Of a stretch of 22,384 nucleotides of DNA, positions 6,345 through 14,719 are shown in pieces; positions within the stretch are counted from its first letter, which is position 1, and the number at the start of each line of letters is the position of its first letter. The stretch spans positions 1 through 22,384 of the forward strand of contig BQMV01000130.1 of the NCBI GenBank assembly GCA_022181005.1, given 5' to 3'. Source of the stretch: Anaerolineaceae bacterium (lineage in GTDB: Bacteria > Chloroflexota > Anaerolineae > Anaerolineales > Villigracilaceae). The notes beneath the pieces were generated by a model. It was not told the DNA's origin. It made no database searches and saw only the letters and a program-made list of their open reading frames with translations. Both the position numbers and the translations under genes were made by a program.

Positions 6345-8855
6345 CTACGGTAAATTGGTTGCGAAGTAGATTTGATTTCCGATAGCAAGGTACAGCACAT
6401 AATTAGGGCTGACGGCCATAGCGTCTATGGAGCCCGCTTGGAATGGATTATCTTTGCCTGCAAAGCCAGTCAGTTGATTCTGAAGTTCGAGCGAACGCGG
6501 CGCGAAGCGAAAGACGGTTTGGTTTTCCGCGTCGAGCAAGAGCAAAACGGAGTTTGGCAAAGCGGTGAGAGCCATGCGCGTAAAGTGCGCCTGCGCGAAG
6601 ATGTTGCGGTCTTGATGCGCTGGAAATGGGTCGGCAAAGTTGAGCGGATCGGCGCACTTCGTTGGAGTTTGCGAGATGCGGCTAAAAGTGCAAGTCGAGA
6701 TGTGACCGTCGGCGTGAAGCAGGTAGAGGTCGTCGCCGCTTACAGCGATATCAATCGCTGTGTCAAGCGTGGTCGGAATCTGATTGCTAAAATAAAAATA
6801 AGGCGTGCTTGTGAAGGCGCTTTCTTGTCCTTGATACACCCAGACTGAACGCGCGAAGGCGTCTAGCACATAGAGAGTGTCGCTATCCAGCGCAAAGCCG
6901 GTGACGCGCTCCCAATCGGTATTGGGGAGCGCCGGAAGCGGGAGGACTTGCGGCGCTTGTCCCGGCGCGCAGTACAGCAGATTCCCTTCCGCATCTACGC
7001 CCATTACGGCGGCGCTGACGAGGTTGACCTTGGGCAATATCGCCAGGTCAACCAGCGCGCCGACTTTGTAGCCGGCGTAACTGCCCGGCTGACATTTAAA
7101 AGAAGCATCTAGTTCGAGACCGCGACCGGTGAACGATGCGTGAAGGATTTCGCCGCGCGTCGCTTCGAGCATATATACATTGCTTTCGTTCGCCGCCATA
7201 CGGCTGATATGCGCGTCGTTGCCGAGTCCGCCGGTAAATGCAGGGATAAATTCAAGGCGCAGCACGCCCATCAGCGCGTCGAGGTTGGCTTGCGCCATCT
7301 GCCGCAATTGACCGGATTGTTCGGTCGCGCCGTATGTTTCCGCCCGATCGATCAGTTCAAGAGACTCCTCCCAAGCGTCGCGTTGACGCAACGGATCTTT
7401 CTCGCTTAGCGCGCGCGCGACTTCGTTCTGCGCCTGACGGTAATATTCGCTGTATTGCACGCCTTGGCCAGAACGTAGGTAAACGACTACCCCGATCGTC
7501 GCAATTAGAACTGGAATAGCGACGGCGATGAAGCTTAATAAGTGAGTGGGCGCAAAGAGCGTCGGCTGTTGCGCTCCTCCCTCTGCGGATGATTCTGCTC
7601 CGGGCAATAACCGTGGAATAAATCGTTGCAACGAGTCTCCCAACCTTGCGCTTAGATTTCGCACAGTTCGGATTACGTCTACGATCATTTTCGCCATCTG
7701 CTGCGTGACGACCTTGTGCGCGTCGGCGGTGTCCGCCTTTGCGTTTGCAGGTGTTGCGCCGTTTACCGGGCGTTCATCTTTTTCTTCCGCATCGTCTTGC
7801 GCCGTTTGATCAGCGCTATCCGTTTTTAACGGCTCAGGTTCGCCCGACGCCGCTCGCGGAATGGACGACGGAAAGTTGCGCGGCGCGGAGGAGCGCATTT
7901 CATCTGGAGATACGGGCGGCGTCGCTGTTGGATGGGAGAGCGGCGTAGAAGCGGACGCTTGAATGAAATGCGCGCCGAAATCTGCTAGAGTATCGAGCTG
8001 TTCTTCCGTGATAGGAGGGGAAGAGACGCTCACATTTGATGAAGCGTCGGGTTGGATGTTTGAGACCGGAGCGTTAGCCGATTCCTGCGGGCTTTCTACG
8101 CTTTCCGCATCGAGAGGCGTGAGTGCGACTGGATGGCGCGTTTGCTCCGGCGGAGTATCGCCGACGTCTACGCGTAAGATCGTGATCAATCCTCGCCCGG
8201 GTTGCGGCTGAATGAGCGCGGCATGAAGATCGCCTTTGGCAAAAGTTAATTTGCGATACATTGCATCGAACGAGGCGGGCGGACGTTCGCCCAGTAGATC
8301 GGCTTCCCAATCTTTTGGAAACGCGGCGCATAATACGACCAAATCGTTAGGGTGGAGCTCTAGTTGTGAAAAATGAAATTGGAAATTTTGACTCGCGCCT
8401 ACCCCTTTTCCTGAAAGCGCGGGGTCGTAGACTTGACGCGTCGGTCCTTCGCCCGTCCAGATTGCGCGCATCGGTCCGCTTAGAAGCAGGGTAAATTGCG
8501 ATTCGCGCACAGCGGCGAGCGCGAGAAAACCGAGCGTGTACTGACCGCGTTCGCCGGCGGAATGATTGCGCTCAAATAACGCCGCATTGATATGATCGGC
8601 GGCTTTACGCATGGCGGAGGTCAGCGAGCCGGGCGTTTGATAGAAAACGTCCGCCGCATTATGGTTTACCTGCGCCAGTTCTGCGTTGGAAAGCGACGCT
8701 TGATTTGACAGCGCAAGGTAGACGATCAGGCTGTCTTTTTCGCGTCCGCGCGCGACCTTGCGCGCGGGTGTGAGCGCGAGCAAGCCGGGCATGTCCGCTT
8801 GTGTTTGCCCATGAATACGGCGAATAGGAAGGATGTTGAGATCGAAGGTAGGCAC
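6345..8855 (-). CDS. Degenerate PP2C-like domain, single membrane span and probable beta-propeller protein
   Basis: Large 836-residue protein starting at GTG. Residues about 20-230 have the rhythm of a PP2C/SpoIIE phosphatase (RGREKDSLIVYLAL, GSLTSAMRKAADHINAALFE, YTLGFLALAAVRESQFTLLL, HPNDLVVLCAAFP), but the Asp-Gly metal motifs are missing; where a phosphatase would read SDG, this reads AAFP. A low-complexity Pro/Ser/Ala linker runs from 231 to about 380, with an amphipathic segment before a membrane helix at 440-462 (FIAVAIPVLIATIGVVVYL). The outer part has a helical segment (465-515) and a long beta-rich region to the end with recurring NVYMLE, DTLYVLDAFA, DDLYLLHADG and YVLYLAIGN blades, consistent with a beta-propeller of NHL/TolB type. 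It probably couples an extracytoplasmic domain to a cytoplasmic pseudophosphatase. Function is not established. Confidence 0.85.
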   Translation of the reverse strand: MPTFDLNILPIRRIHGQTQADMPGLLALTPARKVARGREKDSLIVYLALSNQASLSNAELAQVNHNAADVFYQTPGSLTSAMRKAADHINAALFERNHSAGERGQYTLGFLALAAVRESQFTLLLSGPMRAIWTGEGPTRQVYDPALSGKGVGASQNFQFHFSQLELHPNDLVVLCAAFPKDWEADLLGERPPASFDAMYRKLTFAKGDLHAALIQPQPGRGLITILRVDVGDTPPEQTRHPVALTPLDAESVESPQESANAPVSNIQPDASSNVSVSSPPITEEQLDTLADFGAHFIQASASTPLSHPTATPPVSPDEMRSSAPRNFPSSIPRAASGEPEPLKTDSADQTAQDDAEEKDERPVNGATPANAKADTADAHKVVTQQMAKMIVDVIRTVRNLSARLGDSLQRFIPRLLPGAESSAEGGAQQPTLFAPTHLLSFIAVAIPVLIATIGVVVYLRSGQGVQYSEYYRQAQNEVARALSEKDPLRQRDAWEESLELIDRAETYGATEQSGQLRQMAQANLDALMGVLRLEFIPAFTGGLGNDAHISRMAANESNVYMLEATRGEILHASFTGRGLELDASFKCQPGSYAGYKVGALVDLAILPKVNLVSAAVMGVDAEGNLLYCAPGQAPQVLPLPALPNTDWERVTGFALDSDTLYVLDAFARSVWVYQGQESAFTSTPYFYFSNQIPTTLDTAIDIAVSGDDLYLLHADGHISTCTFSRISQTPTKCADPLNFADPFPAHQDRNIFAQAHFTRMALTALPNSVLLLLDAENQTVFRFAPRSLELQNQLTGFAGKDNPFQAGSIDAMAVSPNYVLYLAIGNQIYFATNLP

Positions 8856-8884
8856 GGCGTAAGAATAATGAGAAACTATCTATC

Positions 8885-8900
8885 ATTATACTGGTAAAAT
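8885..8900. promoter_or_regulatory. Divergent -10 elements between the PP2C-like gene and the acetyltransferase gene
   Basis: The 114-bp divergent gap holds a minus-strand TATAAT at 8890-8885, giving a predicted leader of about 23 bases to the GTG at 8855. It also holds a plus-strand extended -10 (TGGTAAAAT, hexamer at 8895-8900), giving a leader of about 63 bases to the ATG at 8970. I find no good -35 for the minus element; the TGn extension may compensate on the plus strand. Neither gene has a strong Shine-Dalgarno. Confidence 0.45.
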
Positions 8901-8969
8901 TTGAATAAAGGATAAGGGCGGGAGCGACGGAACAAAGCGAAAGAAAATTCTTAACGACGGTGAATGTGA

Positions 8970-10010
8970 ATGGAATTTAAACTGCATCAGAGTTTTTTAG
9001 AGTTCGACCCGATCGCGTGGAATGCGCTGGTTGAGCAAAGCGTCGCCGATACGCCGTTTTCGCGCTACGAATATTTGAGCGCGTGGTGGCAAACGCTCGG
9101 CGGCGGCGAATGGAAACAAGCCGAATTAATTCTAGTCTCGGCTGTGGAAGGCGATCAGTTAGTGGGCGTTGCTCCGCTGTTTATCGCGAAGCACGACGGA
9201 CGCGTGGCGTTGTTGCTCGTCGGCAGCGTCGAAGTTTCCGATTATTTGGATTTGATCGTGCGCGAACAAGATCTACCGCGTTTCTTAACGGGGTTGTTGG
9301 ATTTTCTTGCGTCTTCTCATAACGGCAGTTGGTCGGCTCTTGATTGGTATAACCTCCCCGATGATTCTCCCACTCTTGCCGCCTTGCAAGCGGAAGCGGA
9401 AAAACGCGGCTGGGAACATCGTCAAGAGGTCTACCGCACTACGCCGCGCATCGCGTTGAACGGCTCGTTCGACGACTATCTGGCGAACATTGATAAGAAG
9501 CAGCGGCATGAAATCCGCCGTAAAATGCGCCGCGCCGCCGAAAGCGGGCGCGTCGTTTTCCGTCTGGTAGATAAGTCTGCTGAGATCGAACCCGAACTGG
9601 AATCTTTCTTCCATCTGATGACGCAAGACCCCAGCAAAGCGAGCTTTCTGCACCCGGCGATGCGCGAACATATGACCGCCGCCCTGCGCGCAGCGCACCA
9701 GAACGGTTACTTGTGGCTGGCTTTTCTCGAAGTGGACGGCGTCAAATCGGCGGCGTCGCTGAACTTCGACTATAAAAATAAACTGTGGGGATATAACTCC
9801 GGCGTTAGCCGCGATCACATGGAGTTGTCGCCCGGTTGGGTATTGCTCGCGCTCACTATTCAATGGTGTTGCGAAAACGGACGTTCGGAGTTTGACTTTA
9901 TGCGCGGAGACGAAGAGTACAAATATCGCTTCGGCGGCAAAGACCGGCGCGTTATACGCGTAACGGCGATACGCGCCGCTACATCACCGGACGGAGCAGT
10001 TGCCCAATAA
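8970..10010 (+). CDS. GNAT-fold acetyltransferase, CelD/BcsL family
   Basis: Protein of 346 residues from the Acetyltransf_6 (CelD/BcsL, FemAB-related) group, which transfers acyl or aminoacyl groups onto polysaccharide, peptidoglycan or lipid precursors. The N-terminal half has FSRYEYLSAWWQTLGGGEW (30-48) and the strand pair around VGVAPLFIAKHDGRVALLLV. The second half starts with a basic helix (YLANIDKKQRHEIRRKMRRA, 170-189) and ends with the family pattern AASLNFDYKNKLWGYNSG, SPGWVLLALTIQWCCENG and FDFMRGDEEYKYRFG. No polysaccharide or peptidoglycan genes lie nearby, so the acceptor cannot be guessed. The upstream ATG at 8964 is followed at once by a stop, supporting the start at 8970. Its last 32 bases overlap the end of the convergent membrane-protein gene. 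Confidence 0.9.
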   Translation: MEFKLHQSFLEFDPIAWNALVEQSVADTPFSRYEYLSAWWQTLGGGEWKQAELILVSAVEGDQLVGVAPLFIAKHDGRVALLLVGSVEVSDYLDLIVREQDLPRFLTGLLDFLASSHNGSWSALDWYNLPDDSPTLAALQAEAEKRGWEHRQEVYRTTPRIALNGSFDDYLANIDKKQRHEIRRKMRRAAESGRVVFRLVDKSAEIEPELESFFHLMTQDPSKASFLHPAMREHMTAALRAAHQNGYLWLAFLEVDGVKSAASLNFDYKNKLWGYNSGVSRDHMELSPGWVLLALTIQWCCENGRSEFDFMRGDEEYKYRFGGKDRRVIRVTAIRAATSPDGAVAQ

Positions 10011-10632
10011 GCACGATCAAAGCGATGAGCGCTCCAACGATGACCAATGGCGCCGCGGCGGTAAGGATCGCCTTTGTCCAACGCATCTTCAACTCGCTTC
10101 TCATGATGAGCGTTTCATAGAAAATTAAAAACGCAACGACAAACGCCGACCAGAATTGAGCCGCCGGTATCGTGGAAGCGAGACGGAGCGCCAGCGTTAT
10201 CGCTAATAGCGCGGGCGCGGTAACGTAGCATTGGATGTAAAACATTCGTTGCAAGGCGGATTTTCGGAGCGGGCGGTTGTTGATGAGTTCGATCCACATT
10301 AGGTAGATCAAGAGCGGCTGAGCGGCGATGCCCGCGCCTAACCATATTTTATTCTCTGAAAAAACAGCGAAGACGCCGCTCTCTATAATTTCCGTTTCTG
10401 TGAGAAAAACGTAGGTCATGGGCAGGACTGCGACGAAGATCCAAAATACAACGGGGGAGAGGAATTCATCGAAGCGTTCCGCAGGTTTTTTCTCCCACTC
10501 GCTGTTAACATATTCGATGGCATGAACCGGTTTGAAAACGACTTGCGCCAGAGTCTTTGGCAACAACAAGAGCCACGCCATGATCTCGAAGAAGGCGTCT
10601 TCCAACATCTGTAGAATCTTAAATTGAGCCAT
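9979..10632 (-). CDS. Polytopic membrane protein, Yip1-like topology, unknown function
   Basis: Integral membrane protein of 217 residues when started at the ATG at 10632, preceded by CGGAGA at good Shine-Dalgarno distance. An in-frame start at 10680 would overlap the lyase gene and add a polar, non-conserved-looking tail. A cytoplasmic N-terminal part (about 1-55) with one amphipathic or membrane segment (FFEIMAWLLLLPKTLAQVVF) precedes four to five membrane helices near 58-78, 96-116, 131-152, 160-176 and 188-210. The arrangement and spacing resemble Yip1-domain proteins, but I see no decisive motif. It follows the aspartase-type gene by 22 bp and is probably co-transcribed. It overlaps the convergent acetyltransferase gene by 32 bp. 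Confidence 0.8.
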   Translation of the reverse strand: MAQFKILQMLEDAFFEIMAWLLLLPKTLAQVVFKPVHAIEYVNSEWEKKPAERFDEFLSPVVFWIFVAVLPMTYVFLTETEIIESGVFAVFSENKIWLGAGIAAQPLLIYLMWIELINNRPLRKSALQRMFYIQCYVTAPALLAITLALRLASTIPAAQFWSAFVVAFLIFYETLIMRSELKMRWTKAILTAAAPLVIVGALIALIVLIGQLLRPVM

Positions 10633-10654
10633 GCTGTCTCCGTTCTGATGGAGG

Positions 10655-12133
10655 TTACGCCTCTCCCACGATTCCTCCATCCGTCAACTTCCTCAAATCA
10701 CTCAACGCGGACTCGATCTCCTCTGGCTTCACAGGACGATCCTCGTCGCGGTGTTTCAATGTGCCAGCCTTTGCCTTCTCGATAGCGAGTTCTTTGATCG
10801 AAGCATTCAACGACATCGCCTCTTTCACCAACGCCGCGCCTTGCGAATATCCGATCACGGGGTTCAACGCGGTGACGATGATCGCGTTCTTCGCCAGCCA
10901 GCCTTCCGCTTTTTCGCGGTTGGCGGTCACGCCTTTCACCGCGCGTTCGGTGAACGCGTTCACCGAACCGATGACCACTTGCATCATCTCGAACAAATTG
11001 TGCGCGATGATCGGCATCATCACATTCAATTCGAGTTGTCCCGCCTGCACCGCCATCGCCACGGTCGTGTCGCATCCCACCACATGGAACATCGCCTGAT
11101 CCAACATCTCTGCCAGCACCGGGTTCACTTTGCCCGGCATGATCGAAGAACCCGGTTGAACGGCGGGCAATCTGATCTCGTCGAATCCGGTTGACGGTCC
11201 AGAGGAGAGCAGGCGGAAGTCGTTGGCGATGCGGATCAACGTCAACGCGAGAGTGCGCAGTGAGGAGGAGAAGTCCGCCGCATCCGCCATAGACTGCATG
11301 GATTCAAATAAATTATCAGATGTCTGCAACTCGAGCCCGGTGATCTCGGATAATTTTTTCACCATGCGAGCGTGATACTCGGGATGAGCGTTCAACCCGG
11401 ACCCTACGGCTGTGCCGCCGATCCCCAGCCTGCACAACCCCTCAGCGGATCGGCGCACACGTTCCGCATCGCGCTCGACGGCTTTGGCATACGCGGAAAA
11501 TTCCTGACCCAACCGTACAGGGACAGCATCTTGCAAATGTGTGCGCCCCGATTTGACGACCGAATCAAATTCTTTTGCCTTCGCCTCCAACGCGGACTGT
11601 AAATTTTTCAGCGACGTGAGCAACTCATCCACGCGCCACAACACGCCCAATCGAATTGACGTGGGAATCGTGTCGTTCGTGGATTGCGCCATGTTGACGT
11701 GATCGTTCGGATGCGCGTAATATTTTCCGAGTTCGCCGCCGAGGATTTGCGTGGCGCGATTGGCAATGACCTCGTTCGCGTTCATGTTGTGACTCGTCCC
11801 CGCGCCCGCTTGAAATGGTTCGACGACGAATTGCGAATCCCATTTGCCGTCCATCACTTCGGTAGCGGCTTGCGCGACAGAGTCTGCCAACTGTTTGGCG
11901 GTGAACTTTTTCCCGTCCACTTCGCGGTCGTTGAATAACCCGAGTTCAAAATTCACCAATGCCGCCGCGCGTTTGACCGCCGCGATAGACCAGATGAACG
12001 CGCGCCACGGACGAAGTCCGCTGATGGGGAAGTTCTCCACGGCGCGTTGGGTTTGCACGCCATACAGCGCATCGGCAGGCACGTTCAATTCGCCGAGCGA
12101 ATCTTTTTCTTTGCGAAAGTTGTTTGAAGACAT
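10655..12133 (-). CDS. aspA: Aspartate ammonia-lyase (aspartase/fumarase superfamily)
   Basis: Lyase of 492 residues that would interconvert L-aspartate with fumarate plus ammonia in the cytoplasm. The superfamily signature GSSIMPGKVNP is at 328-338. Aspartase-type rather than fumarase-type features are AGAGTSHNMNANEVIANRA (109-127), HVNMAQSTND (145-154), THLQDAVP (198-205) and AGQLELNVMMPIIAHNL. Fumarase C usually reads SGTQ(S/T)NMN and HLMDATP there. The Gly in MPGKVNP also occurs in Bacillus-type aspartases, so it does not exclude this. I chose the ATG at 12133 (MSSNNFRKEKDSLGE) because the longer frame to 12229 adds 32 residues unlike the family and would abut the chrA start. A residual chance remains that it is a fumarase or another lyase of this fold. 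Confidence 0.9.
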   Translation of the reverse strand: MSSNNFRKEKDSLGELNVPADALYGVQTQRAVENFPISGLRPWRAFIWSIAAVKRAAALVNFELGLFNDREVDGKKFTAKQLADSVAQAATEVMDGKWDSQFVVEPFQAGAGTSHNMNANEVIANRATQILGGELGKYYAHPNDHVNMAQSTNDTIPTSIRLGVLWRVDELLTSLKNLQSALEAKAKEFDSVVKSGRTHLQDAVPVRLGQEFSAYAKAVERDAERVRRSAEGLCRLGIGGTAVGSGLNAHPEYHARMVKKLSEITGLELQTSDNLFESMQSMADAADFSSSLRTLALTLIRIANDFRLLSSGPSTGFDEIRLPAVQPGSSIMPGKVNPVLAEMLDQAMFHVVGCDTTVAMAVQAGQLELNVMMPIIAHNLFEMMQVVIGSVNAFTERAVKGVTANREKAEGWLAKNAIIVTALNPVIGYSQGAALVKEAMSLNASIKELAIEKAKAGTLKHRDEDRPVKPEEIESALSDLRKLTDGGIVGEA

Positions 12134-12228
12134 TGTTAACCGCCAAATATGATTTTTATCTATTTTACACCTGATTAATTTGCTAGTCCTTTTTCCTATT
12201 ACAATTACCCCACTCGTGAGGAAAAGCA
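12134..12228. promoter_or_regulatory. Divergent promoter region between aspA and the chrA operon
   Basis: This is a 95-bp AT-rich gap. On the plus strand TACAAT (12200-12205) is a reasonable -10, with a weak TTAATT (12176-12181) 18 bases upstream as -35. A Shine-Dalgarno-like GAGG (12218-12221) stands seven bases before the TTG start at 12229. On the minus strand a TAAAAT lies roughly 30 bases before the aspA ATG, with a modest GGCGG near the start. No clear operator palindrome is visible. Confidence 0.35.
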
Positions 12229-12744
12229 TTGGATCAACTTCTCGAACTCTTCTGGATATTTCTCAAAGTAAACCTGCTCAGCACATCGGGTCCCGCCTCG
12301 ATCGGTTTGCTGTATCACGAAGTTGTCGGAAAGATGGTGACTGAAGGGCAATTTGTGCAAGCGGTGGGGTTATCGTCGGTGTTGCCGGGCAGCGATGCGT
12401 TGCAAATGGCGATGTACGTCGGCTATGCGGTAGCGGGCATCCCTGGCGGATTCATCGCATTGATTGGTTCTATTCTGCCGCCCACGATCATTATCTTGGG
12501 CGTAACGATGATTCTACACCGTCTGCGCCGTGAAGCCTGGCTGAGTAATTTCATCGAAGGGCTCACACCGGCGATATCCGTGCTCATGCTTTTCGTTGCA
12601 GCGAAAATTTTTCAGCAAGGCGGCGCAATCGGATGGGAAAGTTGGGCGCTCGGTATTGTCAGCCTGCTTGTAATGTTTTATAACGCACCTGCGCGAATTG
12701 TCGTCCTTGTTGCGGGAGTGATCGGCGTCTTCCTGTTTAAATAA
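12229..12744 (+). CDS. chrA: Single-domain chromate-transporter-family protein, first of pair
   Basis: CHR-domain membrane protein of 171 residues. Short CHR proteins act as pairs in the membrane; characterised ones export chromate. The sequence opens FWIFLKVNLLSTSGPASIGL, then VVGKMVTEGQFVQAVGLSSVLPG, an Ala/Gly-rich helix (MYVGYAVAGIPGGFIALIG), ILPPTIIIL and two C-terminal hydrophobic segments. The usual first signature FGGP is TSGP here and the usual PGP is PGS. The start is TTG with GAGG upstream; no ATG fits the family start. The stop is followed directly by the ATG of the partner gene. The family call is firm; chromate as the substrate is not. Confidence 0.88.
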   Translation: MDQLLELFWIFLKVNLLSTSGPASIGLLYHEVVGKMVTEGQFVQAVGLSSVLPGSDALQMAMYVGYAVAGIPGGFIALIGSILPPTIIILGVTMILHRLRREAWLSNFIEGLTPAISVLMLFVAAKIFQQGGAIGWESWALGIVSLLVMFYNAPARIVVLVAGVIGVFLFK

Positions 12745-13293
12745 ATGAACAAGACTTCTGTTTCCGTTTGGTTTCGCTTGTTGTGGATGTTCTTGAAGGT
12801 GAACATTCTTTCTCCGTCGGGTCCTGCGTCCATTGGCTTTTTGTACGACGAGGCGGTCGGCAAGATCATGACCGAGGAACGATTCGTCGAAGCAGTGGGC
12901 TTTTCGAATGTTCTGCCCGGCAGTGAGGCGTTGAAGCTTGCCATGTTCGTCGGCTTTGCGGCGGGCGGAATTCCCGGCGTGCTCACCGCGCTGTTGGGCG
13001 CGATCCTTCCGCCGACCGTATTGATGTTAATCGTCGCGGCATTCCTGCAACGGATTCAACATGCGGGTTGGCTAGCCAATTTCGTGGCGGGTATGAGTCC
13101 CGCCGTCGCTGCGTTGATCGTAATGGTCGCATGGGAATTATTCCGCGCCGGCTCGCGTAGGAAAACGGATCGTCGTGTGATTTTCATCGCCGCTTTTAGC
13201 GCGGTTGCGTTCTGGTTCAATATCCCCTCGCCGTTTGTTCTACTGGGCGCGGGCGTTCTCGGCGTTATTTTATTTGGCAGGCGGAGCTACTAA
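12745..13293 (+). CDS. chrA: Single-domain chromate-transporter-family protein, second of pair
   Basis: Paralogue of the preceding gene, 182 residues, with matching landmarks: FLKVNILSPSGPASIGFLYD, AVGKIMTEERFVEAVGFSNV, LPGSEALKLAMFVGFAAGGI, ILPPTVLMLIVAAFLQRIQ. The same departures from ordinary ChrA appear (SGP for GGP, PGS for PGP), so they predate the duplication or are kept by selection. A basic loop SRRKTDRR (about 136-143) precedes the last two membrane segments. The ATG abuts the previous stop codon with no gap, and its TAA overlaps the next ATG by one base, so translation of all three genes is probably coupled. Confidence 0.88.
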   Translation: MNKTSVSVWFRLLWMFLKVNILSPSGPASIGFLYDEAVGKIMTEERFVEAVGFSNVLPGSEALKLAMFVGFAAGGIPGVLTALLGAILPPTVLMLIVAAFLQRIQHAGWLANFVAGMSPAVAALIVMVAWELFRAGSRRKTDRRVIFIAAFSAVAFWFNIPSPFVLLGAGVLGVILFGRRSY

Positions 13294-14144
13294 TGGCAAC
13301 TGAGTTTTTAATCGTTACGAATGGGTTTAAAGGAACTTGGCCCGCAGTTGAGTTCGGTGCGACGCTGGCGGGCGCGATGAAAATTAAATGCACGCTTCTC
13401 GGCGCGATCGAAAGCTTCGACTCGGAGACGATGGACGATCACCATCCGCTGGAAGATGTTTTTGCGCAGGCGGTCGAGTTGTTTCAGAAACTTGGCGTGG
13501 AATATGCTCTCGATGTTCGCAATGGACCCGCTGAAAAGATCGTCCCCAAATTTGCGAATCAAGGCGACCTGATCACGGTCATTGGTCCGCTGGGCAGACC
13601 TGCCTTCAGGCGCTGGCTGACGGGACGCTCGATTCGCCTGTTGATGGAGCAGATTCGCAACCCGATCTTATATGTGCCTGAAGCAAACTTGCCCGTGACG
13701 AAGATTCTAGTCACTGTGGGCGGGCTAGGATATGCGAAGGATGCAGAGAGCATCGCGGTTCAGATCGCCCGCGCCGTTGCCGCAGAAGTCACGATCTTAT
13801 ACGTTATCCCGCCGACCGATCTGGATTATCCCAGCGCGCGCAATGTGCAAAAGCATGTGGAAAACCTAGCGGAGACGGATACGCTGCCCGGGCGCAGCCT
13901 AAGGAACGCATTGGAAATTGCGCGGGGAGCGGGCTTGAAAGCGAGCATCAAAGTGAGACAGGGGGATATTATCGAAGAGATCGTAGATGAGATCGAAGAG
14001 GGCGCGTATGATCTAGTTTGTATGGGGTCGGCATACAGCGCCGATACGCTGCGTCAATTCTACGCGCCGAACATTGCGGCGGAAGTGGCGGAAGCGGCGC
14101 GGTGTCCCGTGCTGACAGCGCGATTTACCGGACGTAGATCATAG
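13293..14144 (+). CDS. Tandem universal stress protein (two UspA domains)
   Basis: Cytoplasmic protein of 283 residues with two UspA alpha/beta domains, about 1-140 and 144-280. Domain 1 ends in the nucleotide-loop pattern G98-x2-G101-x9-G111-R-S, close to the ATP-binding consensus. Domain 2 (KILVTVGGLGYAKDAESIAV, DLVCMGSAYSADTLRQFYAP, CPVLTARF) lacks the second glycine and is probably not nucleotide-binding. The gene is coupled to the two transporter genes by a one-base stop/start overlap, so it may serve them as a regulator or sensor, an inference from context. Its end overlaps the convergent Pro-rich protein gene by six bases. Confidence 0.9.
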   Translation: MATEFLIVTNGFKGTWPAVEFGATLAGAMKIKCTLLGAIESFDSETMDDHHPLEDVFAQAVELFQKLGVEYALDVRNGPAEKIVPKFANQGDLITVIGPLGRPAFRRWLTGRSIRLLMEQIRNPILYVPEANLPVTKILVTVGGLGYAKDAESIAVQIARAVAAEVTILYVIPPTDLDYPSARNVQKHVENLAETDTLPGRSLRNALEIARGAGLKASIKVRQGDIIEEIVDEIEEGAYDLVCMGSAYSADTLRQFYAPNIAAEVAEAARCPVLTARFTGRRS

Positions 14145-14711
14145 ACCGGGCGTGTATTTTTTTTCCCATTCCGCGATCGCCGCGCGAATAGCGTCTTTGA
14201 CTTCCCCTTCCGGCGTTTCATTAATGCCGGCGTAGCGCTCTTGTCCGACATGAACGACCACGCCGCCTTCGAGCGATTGCGATAGGAAAATGCGCTTATA
14301 GGCTAGCGGCGTTCCGGCGATGCGTTCTTGTAGAATCGAATTGATCTGTTCGACGATGCTGCTGGTAGGCGTAGAAGGACGCTCTGCTTTTTTGGGCGTT
14401 GGTTTGTCTACAGGCAGGGGCGTTGGGAGAGGCGGTAGAGGGGCTGGTTGCGGCGGCGGAGGCGGCTGTTGGATGGGCGCGGGTTGCGGCGCTGGGGAGG
14501 GCGTAATCGGCGACGCGGCTTTAACTTCCGCTTTGATCTCTGGCGCGGTTTGAATCGAATTCGGAGCGTTCGATGATTTCTCTTGCTCTTCTTCGCGCTT
14601 ACGCCGTTTGTAGCCTTTGGCTTGTCCTTCATAGAAACCGATTAAATAAAAGACGAGAACAGCAAGAACCCATCCGACGATCGTCCAATTAATTGTCCAA
14701 GTGACGTACAT
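14139..14711 (-). CDS. Membrane-anchored proline-rich protein, unknown function
   Basis: Protein of 190 residues with three parts: an N-terminal membrane helix at about 9-25 (WTIVGWVLAVLVFYLIGFY) followed by a basic stretch (KGYKRRKREEEQEK), a low-complexity Pro-rich linker at about 65-115, and a small folded-looking C-terminal domain at 118-190 (SIVEQINSILQERI, VVVHVGQERYAGI, AIAEWEKKY). The charge distribution suggests a cytoplasmic C-terminal part on a flexible linker. I do not recognise the domain. It starts 8 bp after the mutM stop with AAAGG upstream and is probably the last gene of that operon. The Pro-rich linker inflates GC-rich repeats and should not be read as a DNA repeat. Confidence 0.8.
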   Translation of the reverse strand: MYVTWTINWTIVGWVLAVLVFYLIGFYEGQAKGYKRRKREEEQEKSSNAPNSIQTAPEIKAEVKAASPITPSPAPQPAPIQQPPPPPQPAPLPPLPTPLPVDKPTPKKAERPSTPTSSIVEQINSILQERIAGTPLAYKRIFLSQSLEGGVVVHVGQERYAGINETPEGEVKDAIRAAIAEWEKKYTPGL

Positions 14712-14719
14712 AATTTATT

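Noticed and set aside
10633..10680. Longer start for the membrane protein beginning inside the lyase gene
   Set aside because: The ATG at 10632 has a Shine-Dalgarno-like CGGAGA, and the extension is polar and encoded within another gene.
10751..11194. His/Arg-rich plus-strand frame antisense to the aspartase-type gene
   Set aside because: The composition (strings of His and Arg) is the reverse-strand image of a conserved coding region, with no ribosome site or homologue recalled.
12134..12229. Upstream extension of the aspartase-type gene by 32 codons
   Set aside because: The extra residues do not resemble the family N-terminus, fill the promoter gap and abut the divergent transporter start; MSSNNFRKEKD fits the family.
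14400..14520. GC-rich repetitive stretch that looks like a DNA repeat
   Set aside because: It is the coding sequence of the proline-rich linker of the 190-residue membrane-anchored protein.
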